Part shown: piece after piece, positions 25,105-34,635 of the stretch | How positions within the stretch are numbered: position 1 is the first letter of the stretch | How the letters are laid out: every line of letters starts with the position of its first letter | Assembly (NCBI RefSeq): GCF_003326795.1 | Contig: NZ_JPWI01000005.1 | Coordinates: 62,001-126,000, forward strand | Source of the DNA: Thalassospira profundimaris | Lineage (GTDB): Bacteria; Pseudomonadota; Alphaproteobacteria; Rhodospirillales; Thalassospiraceae | Direction of reading: 5' to 3' | Length of the DNA stretch: 64,000 nucleotides | The notes under the pieces: model-generated | Seen by the model: the letters and a program-made list of their open reading frames with translations, nothing else | What the model was told of the DNA's origin: nothing | Databases searched by the model: none | Program-made: the position numbers and the translations under genes

Positions 25105-27969
25105 ATGAGTCTCACCCTCATTGTTTTGCTTCCCTTCATTGGGGCGGTATTACCCGCCATAATGATCAGGGCCGGGCGCAATGCATGCGCTACTGCTACC
25201 GGTTCTGTCACGCTGCTTGCCCTGATATTGCTGATGGCCAAGGCCCCGGCAGTTATCGCCGGCGAGGTATTTCAGGTCAGTTACAATTGGCTGCCGGAAC
25301 TGGGTCTGAATGTGACCTTCTTCCTTGATGGCCTTGGATTGCTGTTCGCAACGCTGATCCTTGGTATCGGCTTGCTGATTATCATCTATGCGCGGTTTTA
25401 TCTGTCCAAGAACGATCCGATGGGGCGCTTCTATGTGTTCCTGCTTCTGTTCCAGGGGGCCATGGTCGGCATCGTTCTTTCCGATAACATCCTGCTGCTT
25501 CTGGTTTTCTGGGAACTGACATCGCTGTCATCGTTCCTGTTGATCGGCTACTGGAAACATCTGCCCGAAGGTCGTCAGGGTGCCCGCATGGCACTTGCCG
25601 TGACCGGTGCTGGCGGTCTTGCAATGATCGCCGGGATGCTGATCCTTGGCGATATTGTCGGGTCCTATAACCTGACCGATATTCTCCAGCATGCCGATCT
25701 GATCCAGGCATCGCCGATGTATGTGCCGGCGTTGATCCTGATCCTGCTGGGCTGTTTCACCAAGTCCGCACAGTTCCCGTTCCATTTCTGGCTTCCGCAT
25801 GCCATGGCCGCACCGACACCGGTTTCGGCCTATCTGCATTCGGCAACCATGGTCAAGGCTGGCATCTTCCTGATGGCCCGCATGTGGCCGGTTCTGTCGG
25901 GTACGCCGGAATGGTTCTATATTGTTGCGACCGCCGGTCTGGTGACAATGGTTCTCGGCGCATGGATTGCGATCTTCAAGCATGACCTTAAAGGTCTTCT
26001 GGCCTATTCGACGGTCAGCCACCTTGGTCTTGTAACCATGCTGTTCGGGTTCGGTACGCCGATGGCCGCCGTTGCCGGTGTGTTCCACATCATCAACCAT
26101 GCGACCTTCAAGGCGGCCCTGTTTATGACCGCAGGCATTGTCGATCATGAAACCGGTACGCGCGACATTCGCCGTTTTGGCGGGTTGCTGAACCTGATGC
26201 CGATTGCCGGGACCATCGGGATTATCTCGGCGGCATCTATGGCGGGCATCATTCCGTTTAACGGGTTCCTGTCCAAGGAAATGATGCTTGAAGAAGCATG
26301 GCATACGGTCTGGTTTGATCAGGCCTGGCTTGTTCCAACGCTTGCGACCATCGGTGCAATCTTCTCGGTTGCCTATTCTTTCCGGTTTATCTTCCATGTC
26401 TGGCTGGGCAAACCGCGTGACGAGAACCTGCCGCATCACCCGCATGATCCGCCGTTTGGCATGTGGGCGCCGCCTGCATTCCTGACCGTTCTTGTGGTTC
26501 TGATCGGTTTGTTCCCGGGCACCATTGCGGGGCCGCTGGTTGCGGCAACTTCGGGTGCGGTGATCGGTGGTGAGTTGCCGGAATATTACCTTGCACTTTG
26601 GCATGGCCTGACCCCGGCGCTTGGTATGAGTGCGATTGCGCTTGTTCTGGGTGCTGTTCTTCTGATGGGGCATGCCGGTCTTTTGTCGAAGACTGCAAAC
26701 CTGTCGCGCCCGGATGCAAAGGCGATGTTTGACTGTGCTATGGTCAAACTGGTGGCCCTGAGCCGTTTGATCTCGGACAACCTGCATAATGGTTCCTTGC
26801 AGCGCTATCTGGCGATCATGGTCATGGCTGCGGTCGCCATCGGTGTTTCGGGCTTCTATGCCCAGCCCGATTACCTGTCAGGATCGCGCGAACTCCTTGA
26901 CGTTTCACCGCCTGCTGCAATCGCATGGTTGCTGCTTGTCGTGACCTGTATCGCGTCGGTATTCATGCATCACAACCGGTTGCTGACATTGCTTCTGGTT
27001 GGTGTGATTGGCCTGATCGTGTCTCTTGGCTTCATCTATCTGTCCGCACCTGATCTTGCGCTGACACAAATCTCGGTCGAGGTCGTGACGGTGATCCTGA
27101 TGTTGCTGGCCCTTAATATCCTGCCAAAGGAAACGCCAAAGGAAAGCATGCCGGGTCGCAAGCTGCGTGATGTGATTGTATCGGTTGCAGCGGGTCTTGG
27201 CGTTGGCGGGGCGATCTGGGCAATCATGACCCGTGATCTGCCAAATTCGATTTCGGCCTATCATCTGGCCAACTCGAAGATCGAAGGCGGCGGGACCAAC
27301 GTTGTGAACGTTATCCTTGTTGACTTCCGTGGCTTTGATACCTTTGGCGAGATCATCGTTCTGGGTATTGCCGCACTTTCGATCTTTGCGCTTATCGAAA
27401 CCGTAACCCAGGGCGAAGCCGCCAAACGTCTTGCCAATTGGGTCGTTAGCAACCGTCGTTCGGCGGATCGTCACCCGATGATGATGGTGGTGGCAACCCG
27501 TGTGATGTTGCCGTTGTCATTGATGGTTGGTGTTTACATCTTCCTGCGTGGTCATAACGAACCGGGCGGTGGCTTTATTGCCGGTCTGGTCGTCTCGGTT
27601 GCGCTGGTCATGCAATATATGGCGTCGGGCTTTGGCTGGACCCAGAACCGCATGAAGGTCAACTATCACGGCATGATTGGTCTGGGCGTTATTGCGGCGG
27701 CGATTACCGGTGTTTCTGCCTGGGTTGCCGGACTTCCGTTCCTGACCAGCGGCTTTGTTCATGTTCATCTTCCGATTGTTGGCGAATTTGAACTGGCATC
27801 GGCAATGGGCTTTGACCTTGGCGTGTTCCTGACGGTGGTCGGGGCGGTGATGCTGGCACTTGCCAAACTGTCACAGGTCGAACGGATGGCCGAACATGTG
27901 GATGTGAATGTCGATCCGATGGATCACGATCCGTCTGTGTCTGTCGCAACCCCGGAAAAGGAGGCCTGA
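25105..27969 (+). CDS. mnhA: Fused monovalent cation/H+ antiporter subunit A/B (Mrp/Pha type)
   Basis: A 954-residue polytopic protein. Residues 1 to about 650 form the NuoL-like MrpA core with the proton-channel motifs VFWELTSLSSFLLIGYW, TKSAQFPFHFWLPHAMAAPTPVSAYLHS and LGLVTM followed by HIINHATFKAALFM. About residues 650-780 are the MrpA C-terminal domain. The end (from about 790) is MrpB-like, with LMVGVYIFLRGHNEPGGGFIAGLV. This A/B fusion is known from the Sinorhizobium Pha system. The complex exchanges Na+ or K+ for protons across the inner membrane. First gene of a six-gene operon. Confidence 0.95.
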   Translation: MSLTLIVLLPFIGAVLPAIMIRAGRNACATATGSVTLLALILLMAKAPAVIAGEVFQVSYNWLPELGLNVTFFLDGLGLLFATLILGIGLLIIIYARFYLSKNDPMGRFYVFLLLFQGAMVGIVLSDNILLLLVFWELTSLSSFLLIGYWKHLPEGRQGARMALAVTGAGGLAMIAGMLILGDIVGSYNLTDILQHADLIQASPMYVPALILILLGCFTKSAQFPFHFWLPHAMAAPTPVSAYLHSATMVKAGIFLMARMWPVLSGTPEWFYIVATAGLVTMVLGAWIAIFKHDLKGLLAYSTVSHLGLVTMLFGFGTPMAAVAGVFHIINHATFKAALFMTAGIVDHETGTRDIRRFGGLLNLMPIAGTIGIISAASMAGIIPFNGFLSKEMMLEEAWHTVWFDQAWLVPTLATIGAIFSVAYSFRFIFHVWLGKPRDENLPHHPHDPPFGMWAPPAFLTVLVVLIGLFPGTIAGPLVAATSGAVIGGELPEYYLALWHGLTPALGMSAIALVLGAVLLMGHAGLLSKTANLSRPDAKAMFDCAMVKLVALSRLISDNLHNGSLQRYLAIMVMAAVAIGVSGFYAQPDYLSGSRELLDVSPPAAIAWLLLVVTCIASVFMHHNRLLTLLLVGVIGLIVSLGFIYLSAPDLALTQISVEVVTVILMLLALNILPKETPKESMPGRKLRDVIVSVAAGLGVGGAIWAIMTRDLPNSISAYHLANSKIEGGGTNVVNVILVDFRGFDTFGEIIVLGIAALSIFALIETVTQGEAAKRLANWVVSNRRSADRHPMMMVVATRVMLPLSLMVGVYIFLRGHNEPGGGFIAGLVVSVALVMQYMASGFGWTQNRMKVNYHGMIGLGVIAAAITGVSAWVAGLPFLTSGFVHVHLPIVGEFELASAMGFDLGVFLTVVGAVMLALAKLSQVERMAEHVDVNVDPMDHDPSVSVATPEKEA

Positions 27970-27970
27970 T

Positions 27971-28327
27971 ATGGAATTTCTTGTAGCAAGCAGTATCGGG
28001 CTTCTAATCGCCTGCGGCACTTATTTGTTGCTGCGCGGGCGGACCTTCCCGGTGGTGATCGGTCTGGCATTGATTTCCTATGCGGTGAACGTGTTCCTGT
28101 TCGCGATGGGACGTTTGACGATCAATATGCCGCCGATCCTGCGTGATGGTGTCACCGAATATACCGATCCGCTGCCCCAGGCACTTGTCCTGACAGCCAT
28201 CGTGATTTCATTCGGCATGACCGCCCTGATCGTTGTTCTGTCGATCCGGGCTTATCTTGAAATCGGCAATGACCATGTTGACGGTCGCCCGGTTGGTGCG
28301 CCATCCGAAGCAGGAGATAAAAACTGA
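27971..28327 (+). CDS. mnhC: Cation/H+ antiporter subunit C
   Basis: A 118-residue NuoK-like subunit with three membrane helices, starting at ATG 27971 one base after the upstream stop. The family segment DPLPQALVLTAIVISFGMTA is clear. Its stop overlaps the next start by one base (TGATG), indicating coupled translation. Confidence 0.95.
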   Translation: MEFLVASSIGLLIACGTYLLLRGRTFPVVIGLALISYAVNVFLFAMGRLTINMPPILRDGVTEYTDPLPQALVLTAIVISFGMTALIVVLSIRAYLEIGNDHVDGRPVGAPSEAGDKN

Positions 28328-29859
28328 TGGGTGACTGGATTGTTGTTCCCATAGTGCTGCCCGCCGTGATGGCCGCCCTGATTGTATTGGCGGTTCGTCA
28401 CGACATTATCTTGCAGCGCGTATTTTCGATTGCAGCGACGGTTGCCCTTGTCGGGGTGACGCTCTCGCTGGTGGTGTTTGCCAATGGCCATGATCCGGAA
28501 ATGTACGCATTGTCGGATTGGCCTGCTCCGTTCGGTATCGTGCTGGTTCTTGACCGCTTGTCGGCGATGATGGTGTTCCTGACCTCGCTTCTGGGGCTTG
28601 GTGTTGTCCTGTTCGCCTCAAGCGAATGGGATCAGCGCGGCAAGCATTTTCACGCCCTGTTCCAGTTCCAGCTGATGGGTGTGAATGGTGCGTTTCTGAC
28701 AGGCGACGTGTTCAACCTGTTCGTCTTCTTCGAGGTTCTGCTGATTGCATCCTATGGCTTGATGCTGCATGGCGCAGGGGCAGATCGTCTGAAGGCCGGT
28801 ATGCAATATGTCGTCATCAACCTGACGGGATCTGCCTTGTTCCTGCTTGGTGTCGGCATGATCTACTCGGTGACCGGAACGCTGAACATGGCCGATCTTG
28901 CCATTCAGGTCAGTAATGTCGCACCGGGGGATGCCGCCCTTTTACGGGCAGGTGCGCTGGTACTGCTTCTGGTCTTCTGTGTTAAGGCGGCATTGGTGCC
29001 GATCCATTTCTGGCTTCCGGGGACTTATGCCAATGCACCGGCCCCGGTCGCAGCCCTGTTTGCGATCATGACCAAGGTCGGTGCCTATTCCGTGTTGCGT
29101 GTCTATTCGCTGGCCTTTGGCGACATGGCCGGTGACATGTCATGGCTGGCACAGCCCTATTTGTTGCCAGCAGCCCTGATCACGCTGGTTCTGGGTATGA
29201 CCGGCGTTCTGGCAGCCAAGCGTCTGAACGGGCTGATTGCCTTTTCCGTGGTTGGTTCCATGGGGACCTTGCTGACGGCGATTGCACTGTTTACGCCCGA
29301 AAGCATTGCCGCAGGTCTTTATTACCTGCTGCATTCGACCTTCTCGGCAGCGGCCCTGTTCCTGATTGCCGATCTGATAATATCTCGCCGAGGCCAGTTT
29401 GGTGACAGCCTGAACACCGCCCCGACATTCCATCAATCGGGTTTCCTTGCGGTTCTGTTCTTTGTCGGGGCGATTGCGATGGCCGGGATGCCACCGTTAA
29501 GTGGTTTCCTTGGTAAATTGCAGATCCTTGATGCGGCCCGCGACAGTGACGCCATGGTCTGGATCTGGGCGATCATTCTGGTGACGTCGCTGATGTGCAT
29601 TATCGGCTTTGGCCGTGCAGGCAGCGTTCTGTTCTGGAAGAGTGCCTCGGTCGACGGCGAAATTACCGTCGAAGGTGCCAAATGGCCGGTTCTGCCGATT
29701 GTTGCGGCGTGCGGCATGCTCGGCGCTCTGGTCGTGCTGACGGCATTTGGTGGTCCGGTAACGGATTATCTGCATGGCGTTGCCGCACAGATTTTCGATA
29801 CCTCGGGTTACATTCAGGCTGTGCTGGGCGAAAACGCTCTGGCATTGCTGGGTCAGTAA
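28327..29859 (+). CDS. mnhD: Cation/H+ antiporter subunit D
   Basis: A 510-residue NuoN/NuoM-like subunit with about fourteen helices. Proton-channel motifs are present: NLFVFFEVLLIASYGLM with the key glutamate, and VKAALVPIHFWLPGTYANAPAPVAAL with the key lysine. It works with subunit A in the Mrp membrane complex. Confidence 0.95.
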   Translation: MGDWIVVPIVLPAVMAALIVLAVRHDIILQRVFSIAATVALVGVTLSLVVFANGHDPEMYALSDWPAPFGIVLVLDRLSAMMVFLTSLLGLGVVLFASSEWDQRGKHFHALFQFQLMGVNGAFLTGDVFNLFVFFEVLLIASYGLMLHGAGADRLKAGMQYVVINLTGSALFLLGVGMIYSVTGTLNMADLAIQVSNVAPGDAALLRAGALVLLLVFCVKAALVPIHFWLPGTYANAPAPVAALFAIMTKVGAYSVLRVYSLAFGDMAGDMSWLAQPYLLPAALITLVLGMTGVLAAKRLNGLIAFSVVGSMGTLLTAIALFTPESIAAGLYYLLHSTFSAAALFLIADLIISRRGQFGDSLNTAPTFHQSGFLAVLFFVGAIAMAGMPPLSGFLGKLQILDAARDSDAMVWIWAIILVTSLMCIIGFGRAGSVLFWKSASVDGEITVEGAKWPVLPIVAACGMLGALVVLTAFGGPVTDYLHGVAAQIFDTSGYIQAVLGENALALLGQ

Positions 29860-29880
29860 GCGGAAAGGACAAGGATCGTA

Positions 29881-30372
29881 ATGATGAAACGTTATCTCCC
29901 CCATCCGCTTTTGACACTGGTTCTGCTGGTTGTGTGGGTGTTCCTGGTCAACGAGGTTTCGGCAGGTGCCGTTGTCTTCGGACTTATCCTTGCAGTGATC
30001 ATTCCGCTGATCACGGCCAATTTCTGGCCTGCGCGTCCCAGAGTGCGCAATGCCTATGCGATCTGTGAATATGGCCTGATCGTTATGTGGGACATTCTGG
30101 TTGCCAACGTTGTGGTTGCCGGTCTGATCCTGTTTCGCAAGACCGAAAGCCTTGAGTCAAAATGCGTTGTCGTTCCGCTTGATCTGACTTCGCCCGAGGC
30201 GATCACAACCCTTGCCGGGACCATCACCATGACGCCGGGCACGGTGACGATTGATCTGAGTGCCGATGCCAAAAGTCTTTTGGTTCATTGCCTGCACGCA
30301 CCAGATGCACAGGGCGTGGTCGATGATATCAAGGACCGCTACGAACGCCGTCTGAAGGAGATTTTCGAATGA
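29881..30372 (+). CDS. mnhE: Cation/H+ antiporter subunit E
   Basis: A 163-residue subunit with N-terminal membrane helices and a soluble C-terminal domain containing TITMTPGTVTIDL, the MrpE signature. Two adjacent ATG codons (29881 and 29884) are possible starts. It overlaps the next gene by 4 nt. Confidence 0.93.
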   Translation: MMKRYLPHPLLTLVLLVVWVFLVNEVSAGAVVFGLILAVIIPLITANFWPARPRVRNAYAICEYGLIVMWDILVANVVVAGLILFRKTESLESKCVVVPLDLTSPEAITTLAGTITMTPGTVTIDLSADAKSLLVHCLHAPDAQGVVDDIKDRYERRLKEIFE

Positions 30373-30638
30373 TCGAATATGCACTGAATTTCGGCTTCGT
30401 CTGTGTGGCACTGGCCCTTTTGATGAACCTCTATCGCCTGACAGCCGGGCCGACCACGGCAGACCGGGTTCTTGCGGTCGATACCATGGCGATCAACGCG
30501 ATTGCGCTTCTGGTGCTGTATGGCATCGGGCAGGCAACGGCGATGTATTTCGAAGGCGCATTGCTGTTTGCGATGTTCGGTTTTGTTTCAACGGTGGCCT
30601 ATTGCAAGTTCGTCTTGCGTGGCGACATCATCGAATAA
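30369..30638 (+). CDS. mnhF: Cation/H+ antiporter subunit F
   Basis: An 89-residue three-helix protein with the MrpF motif GPTTADRVLAVDT between helices 1 and 2. It overlaps mnhE by 4 nt and is followed 12 nt later by mnhG. Confidence 0.94.
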   Translation: MIEYALNFGFVCVALALLMNLYRLTAGPTTADRVLAVDTMAINAIALLVLYGIGQATAMYFEGALLFAMFGFVSTVAYCKFVLRGDIIE

Positions 30639-30650
30639 GGGAGCGATAAG

Positions 30651-31055
30651 ATGCCGTTTTTTGTTGAACTCATCATTTCGCTTCTGATCGTGATTGGCGG
30701 ATTGTTCCTGCTGGTCGGATCGTTCGGAATGATCAAGCTCAAGGACCTTTTGCCGCGTCTGCATGCGCCGACCAAGGCAAGTACCGTCGGGTTGGGTGGT
30801 GTTCTGATTGCTTCCATGCTGTTCTTCTGGGTCGAGCGGGGGCATTTCACCATTCATGAATTGCTGATCACGCTGTTCATTTTCCTGACAGCACCGATCA
30901 CAGCAAACCTGATCGCCAAGGCCTATATGCTGCTCAATGTTGATCCGAACAAGGATCTGCCGCCATCCAAACAGGATGAAGGCTGGGCAACATTTGATCC
31001 GGTCGGGCCAGAGGGCTATGACCCCAGCGAAGAATACAAGGAAAAGGAAACCTGA
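30651..31055 (+). CDS. mnhG: Cation/H+ antiporter subunit G
   Basis: A 134-residue subunit with three helices and the MrpG segment LLPRLHAPTKASTVGLGGVL. The C-terminal tail of about 35 residues is acidic and proline-containing. Last gene of the operon, followed by a strong terminator. Confidence 0.94.
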   Translation: MPFFVELIISLLIVIGGLFLLVGSFGMIKLKDLLPRLHAPTKASTVGLGGVLIASMLFFWVERGHFTIHELLITLFIFLTAPITANLIAKAYMLLNVDPNKDLPPSKQDEGWATFDPVGPEGYDPSEEYKEKET

Positions 31056-31080
31056 AAGGCAGGGGACCTTTGATTATTCA

Positions 31081-31112
31081 AACGGCACCGGTCATCCGGT
31101 GCCGTTTTTGTT
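31081..31112 (+). terminator. Rho-independent terminator of the antiporter operon
   Basis: A perfect 11-bp stem AACGGCACCGG / CCGGTGCCGTT (31081-31091 with 31096-31106), loop TCAT, then TTTGTT. It lies 25 nt past the mnhG stop. Confidence 0.92.
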
Positions 31113-31148
31113 ATGATGATCGTATCGCACTATTCAGGACGGGGCCGA

Positions 31149-31685
31149 ATGCAGTTTGAAACCAATCGATTGATCCTCAGGCCGCGCACCATGGATGACT
31201 TTGATGCCTGCCTTGCCATGGACCGGGCACGGGGTGTGGTTGATTTCATTGCTGGGCCCTGGGATGATCCTGATCAACATCGCGCATTCATTCGGGACCG
31301 GATCAATCAGGATTACGGGGTTGGGCTTGGATACTGGTCGATCTTTGCCAAATCCGATCCTGCACGCTTCATGGGGTGGATATTGCTGATTCCGGAAGAC
31401 GCAGTTGGCCCGGATATCGAAATAGGCTGGCGACTGCATCCTGATTACTGGGGGCGCGGCATCGCTTATGAGGCAGCGCGCACCGTAATGGATCATGGTC
31501 TGGGACATCTTGAACTTTCGCGGATCGTTGCGGCGATTGATCCGGATAACACGGCATCCCGCAAGCTTGCCGCCCGACTTGGAATGGTCGAAACCGGTTT
31601 GCGGGATGAATATGTTCTCCATGAGATCACCCTTGAGCGCTATCGTCAGATGCAATCGGAAAAACCGGCCGGGTCAGCCCGATGA
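31149..31685 (+). CDS. GNAT family N-acetyltransferase (RimJ/RimL type)
   Basis: A 178-residue acetyltransferase of the Acetyltransf_3 type. It begins with the typical FETNRLILRPRTMDDF. The acetyl-CoA motif is WRLHPDYWGRGIAYEAAR, and the late motif is IDPDNTASRKLAARLGM. ATG 31149 matches the family start. An open extension to 31113 is unlikely because it overlaps the terminator. The acceptor substrate is unknown. Confidence 0.88.
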   Translation: MQFETNRLILRPRTMDDFDACLAMDRARGVVDFIAGPWDDPDQHRAFIRDRINQDYGVGLGYWSIFAKSDPARFMGWILLIPEDAVGPDIEIGWRLHPDYWGRGIAYEAARTVMDHGLGHLELSRIVAAIDPDNTASRKLAARLGMVETGLRDEYVLHEITLERYRQMQSEKPAGSAR

Positions 31686-31751
31686 AATTGCAATATTGTC
31701 GGCATTCGGGTGGCTTGCTATGACCAAGGAAACAATGAGATAGCCGACGCC

Positions 31752-32372
31752 ATGCCAGACTTTGCCATAGAAGATCAGTATCAGGGACGCATTGCCGGGA
31801 TCGACGAGGTTGGTCGCGGACCGCTGGCTGGCCCGGTTGTGGCTGCTGCTGTTATCTTGCCACGCGGTGACGGCCTTCCCACCGTGCTGCTTGAAGAACT
31901 TAATGATTCCAAAAAGCTGTCCGCCAAAAAACGCGACAAGCTTTTTGATGTGATCATGGCCTGTGCCGAGGTCGGGATTGGTGCCGCGTCGGTGCGCGAG
32001 ATTGATCAGATCAATATCCTGCAGGCAACCTATGTTGCCATGCGCCGTGCGGTGGATCGGTTGCCCTGTGTGCCGGATCAGGCGCTGGTGGATGGCAATC
32101 GTGATCCGGGATTGCCCTGTAACGTTGAAACTGTGATCAAGGGCGACAGCAAGTCGCTTTCGATTGCAGCGGCGTCCATCGTTGCCAAGGTGGTGCGTGA
32201 CCGGGCGATGGCCCGTCTTGCAACGCGCTATCCGTTTTTTGGCTGGGAAGGCAATGCGGGCTATGGCGTGAAAAAGCACATGGCTGGTCTGGGCGAAGTT
32301 GGCCCGACCCCCCATCACCGCAAAAGCTTCAAGCCGATTGCCGATCTATTCGAAGCCATGATGGGCAGTTGA
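31752..32372 (+). CDS. rnhB: Ribonuclease HII
   Basis: RNase HII cleaves the RNA strand of RNA-DNA hybrids and starts removal of misincorporated ribonucleotides. The 206-residue protein from ATG 31752 carries the catalytic acid motif IDEVGRGPLAGPV, then LVDGNR and KGDSKSLSIAAASIVAKVVRD. The length is normal. It is convergent with the thioesterase gene that ends at 32396. Confidence 0.95.
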   Translation: MPDFAIEDQYQGRIAGIDEVGRGPLAGPVVAAAVILPRGDGLPTVLLEELNDSKKLSAKKRDKLFDVIMACAEVGIGAASVREIDQINILQATYVAMRRAVDRLPCVPDQALVDGNRDPGLPCNVETVIKGDSKSLSIAAASIVAKVVRDRAMARLATRYPFFGWEGNAGYGVKKHMAGLGEVGPTPHHRKSFKPIADLFEAMMGS

Positions 32373-32395
32373 TTGCTCTTGTCGGACTGCGCTTT

Positions 32396-33178
32396 CTAGG
32401 CCAATGCGATGCGATTGCGCGCGATGATACTGGCCCGGACAAGGTCGGTGCCGTCTTCTTCGCGGCTGATAGCGGCAAAGCCATTTGCATGGCGCAGATC
32501 AACCCGTTCATGGACCCGGCATTCGGTGCGGAACTGGATATCAAGGCTTTCAGGCTGGAAGTCGGGCCGATTGTTTGGTCCGGCAACGCCCAGCACCCAT
32601 TGCATGAGCCGCACATTATTCACATGCCCATAAAGATCAAGGTCGGATGGGCGGGCCTTGATGCTGTCAATCACCGGAAGCGGATCATTGGTGAATGCCG
32701 GACGCAAGGGCGGTTCGATCAGTTTAGGACCCGGCGGATCGGGCAGGCGTTCTTCGATCCAGTCCGGCCATTGCGCCGCGCGACGCGTTCGCAGATCAAA
32801 CATCACCCAGTAACTCTGGGCAACGCCAATCACGTCACCCTTGCTGTTGCTCAGTCGGAAATCACGGGTGGCGACACGGCGCGAGACACCTGATGGCCAT
32901 GTTTCAACCAGGATATCCTCGCCATTGCCGGGATAGTCGCGGATATGAATGACCATGCGGGCAAGGACCCAGGCAATCCCCTGATCAACCGTATCGTCAT
33001 AGGCAAGTTTGAGGATACGGGCCCCCCATCCGGCGGCATCCTGCATATAGTCGGCGAGAGCCGACATCATGACTTTGCCATTTTCACCGATCTCGGAATA
33101 TCGAACGCGATAGGTCCCCTTCCACCCGCAATTGGCGGGAAGGGTGGCTTTGGCGATGTCGTCCCAGTTGATCGTCAT
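32396..33178 (-). CDS. Acyl-ACP thioesterase family protein (double hot-dog)
   Basis: A 260-residue protein with two hot-dog halves, as in plant FatA/FatB and bacterial acyl-ACP thioesterases. The N-terminal half has YRVRYSEIGENGKVMMSALADYMQDAA. The C-terminal half carries the catalytic segment SDLDLYGHVNNVRLMQW, with the conserved Asn and His. The expected reaction releases a fatty acid from acyl-ACP. Start ATG 33176-33178 (MTINWDD) is preferred, because the upstream open frame covers a region with inverted repeats. It is a single gene. Confidence 0.87.
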   Translation of the reverse strand: MTINWDDIAKATLPANCGWKGTYRVRYSEIGENGKVMMSALADYMQDAAGWGARILKLAYDDTVDQGIAWVLARMVIHIRDYPGNGEDILVETWPSGVSRRVATRDFRLSNSKGDVIGVAQSYWVMFDLRTRRAAQWPDWIEERLPDPPGPKLIEPPLRPAFTNDPLPVIDSIKARPSDLDLYGHVNNVRLMQWVLGVAGPNNRPDFQPESLDIQFRTECRVHERVDLRHANGFAAISREEDGTDLVRASIIARNRIALA

Positions 33179-33218
33179 GTTGGTAAACCTGCATGTCATG
33201 AGAACACAGTTATAGGAA

Positions 33219-33292
33219 CCCGGTTCGCAGGGTGTAAAGGGTGGTAACAGTGCAAACGGTGCAAAGAGCGTACGCACACATTGCGAACCGGG
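33219..33292. repeat. Perfect 11-bp inverted repeat, 52 bp apart
   Basis: CCCGGTTCGCA (33219-33229) and its exact reverse complement TGCGAACCGGG (33282-33292) flank 52 bp that also contain two GTGCAAA copies (near 33249 and 33259). It lies directly upstream of the thioesterase gene, so it may be regulatory. Confidence 0.5.
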
Positions 33293-33320
33293 CATTGGCC
33301 ATTGTCAAGGCAGGGGGCTT

Positions 33321-33746
33321 TTATTGTGTCGTTAACTGAGCCATCAGGGTCGTGACATCGGGGTGAAGCCATGTTTCGGCAATTCTAAGATCGCGAAGAC
33401 GATATAGAACCATGCCGGTGAAATCGACTTTGTTACCCGATGCCGCAATACCGGCAAAAACATCATGATGGGTTGCCTGAATGCGGAACCGGACCGCGAC
33501 ATGGTCATGCTCGGCAACCATGGTCAGAATGGTGAATGCCATATCCGGAAAGGCCGCATTCAACCCGACAAAGAAATCATGATAGCTGTCAAGATCATGC
33601 GGGTTCTGACAGGGGAAACCATGTGTGACGATGTCCGATGTCACAAGGTCATAGACGATACCGGGGTTGTGGCTGTGGCTTTCTTCAAAGAAGCGCAAGA
33701 CGACATCACGGTTGGTGATATATTTCGGTGATAACTGGTGTGTCAT
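33321..33746 (-). CDS. SnoaL-like ester cyclase family protein
   Basis: A 141-residue protein of the NTF2-like fold. Features that match the SnoaL/ester cyclase family include NRDVVLRFFEESHSHNP, FPDMAFTILTMVAEHDHVAVRF, and the late VDFTGMVLYRLRDLRIAETW. The function of such small proteins is usually unknown. It starts 4 nt after the stop of the metallo-beta-lactamase gene, so the two are co-transcribed under the likely control of the divergent TetR gene. Confidence 0.85.
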   Translation of the reverse strand: MTHQLSPKYITNRDVVLRFFEESHSHNPGIVYDLVTSDIVTHGFPCQNPHDLDSYHDFFVGLNAAFPDMAFTILTMVAEHDHVAVRFRIQATHHDVFAGIAASGNKVDFTGMVLYRLRDLRIAETWLHPDVTTLMAQLTTQ

Positions 33747-33750
33747 GAAA

Positions 33751-34551
33751 TTATGCTCCTGCCTTTGCCATGATAGCTTCAAAGGTTGCGTGATCGGGCC
33801 CGCTAAAGGCCGGGGCCAAACGGGCGGCAGAAACCGCATCCAGCAATCGGTCTGTGATGTTCTCTGCCGGGGGCAGATGGCTGCTCAGAACGTGGCGCGC
33901 CGACAGGGCCCGAAACTGGTCAAGCGATGCCTCGAATTGTGTGCCATCGACAAAGTCCAGCCAGGGGGCGTCAACCCGCGTCCAGCCAATGATCCCGTCG
34001 CGCAGGATGGCGTCGGGAATATCATTTGCCCGCTGATAGATATCGGGCAACAACGCACCACAGCAGTCCGAGCTGAACAATATCTGTTCAAGCGGATCAA
34101 AGATCGCTGTTGTTTCCGGCGCGTCAAAGGTTGGAGGTGTGATGGTCTGTAAGCTGCGTCCACCGGCCACAAAGGTCTCGCCGGGATTGACCAGCCTGAC
34201 TCGCTCGACGGGAAAACCTGCAAGGTTCAACTTGCCCATTCCGACAAAGGTCGTGATGATGGTTGCGTTGGGAGCAACATCAAGGAGCGCTTTGAGATTG
34301 CCTGTATGATCCGGGTCGGCATGGGTGATCCAGATCCAGCGTAATTCGGAAAGCGTGACGCAACTGGCCAATGTTGCCATGAATTCATTCTGAACGGCAC
34401 GGATACCGGCATCGACCAGAACGGGTTCAGCGCCACTGATCAGCGTTGCGTTGATGGGCAAAACGCCAAAACCGGCAACAGGTAAAAAGGACGGGATGAC
34501 GGTTACGCTGTCTGTAACCGGGATCGCGGTGACGATCGAGGGGATATGCAT
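33751..34551 (-). CDS. MBL fold metallo-hydrolase
   Basis: A 266-residue metallo-beta-lactamase-fold protein. The metal motif reads THADPDHTGN, an HxDxDH variant like the flavodiiron-type HxExDH rather than the common HxHxDH. This suggests a di-iron or redox-type member without a flavodoxin domain. Later ligands may be the D in LFSSDCCG and the H in LSSHLPP. Start ATG 34549-34551 has GGAG 8 nt upstream. It is the first gene of a two-gene operon divergent from tetR. Confidence 0.85.
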   Translation of the reverse strand: MHIPSIVTAIPVTDSVTVIPSFLPVAGFGVLPINATLISGAEPVLVDAGIRAVQNEFMATLASCVTLSELRWIWITHADPDHTGNLKALLDVAPNATIITTFVGMGKLNLAGFPVERVRLVNPGETFVAGGRSLQTITPPTFDAPETTAIFDPLEQILFSSDCCGALLPDIYQRANDIPDAILRDGIIGWTRVDAPWLDFVDGTQFEASLDQFRALSARHVLSSHLPPAENITDRLLDAVSAARLAPAFSGPDHATFEAIMAKAGA

Positions 34552-34603
34552 CTTGATGCTCCGTAATTCAGCTGTGCTCTGTGGGGCAGAAGCACGGGTT
34601 GAT

Positions 34604-34635
34604 AAATGAATAATCATTTGTGATCATTGAAATAC
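34604..34635. promoter_or_regulatory. Candidate TetR operator between the MBL operon and tetR
   Basis: A perfect inverted repeat AAATGA-ATAA-TCATTT (34604-34619) is followed by TGATCATT, so AATGAT half-sites recur. It lies in the 136-bp divergent gap, where a local TetR regulator would normally bind. Function is inferred from position only. Confidence 0.45.
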
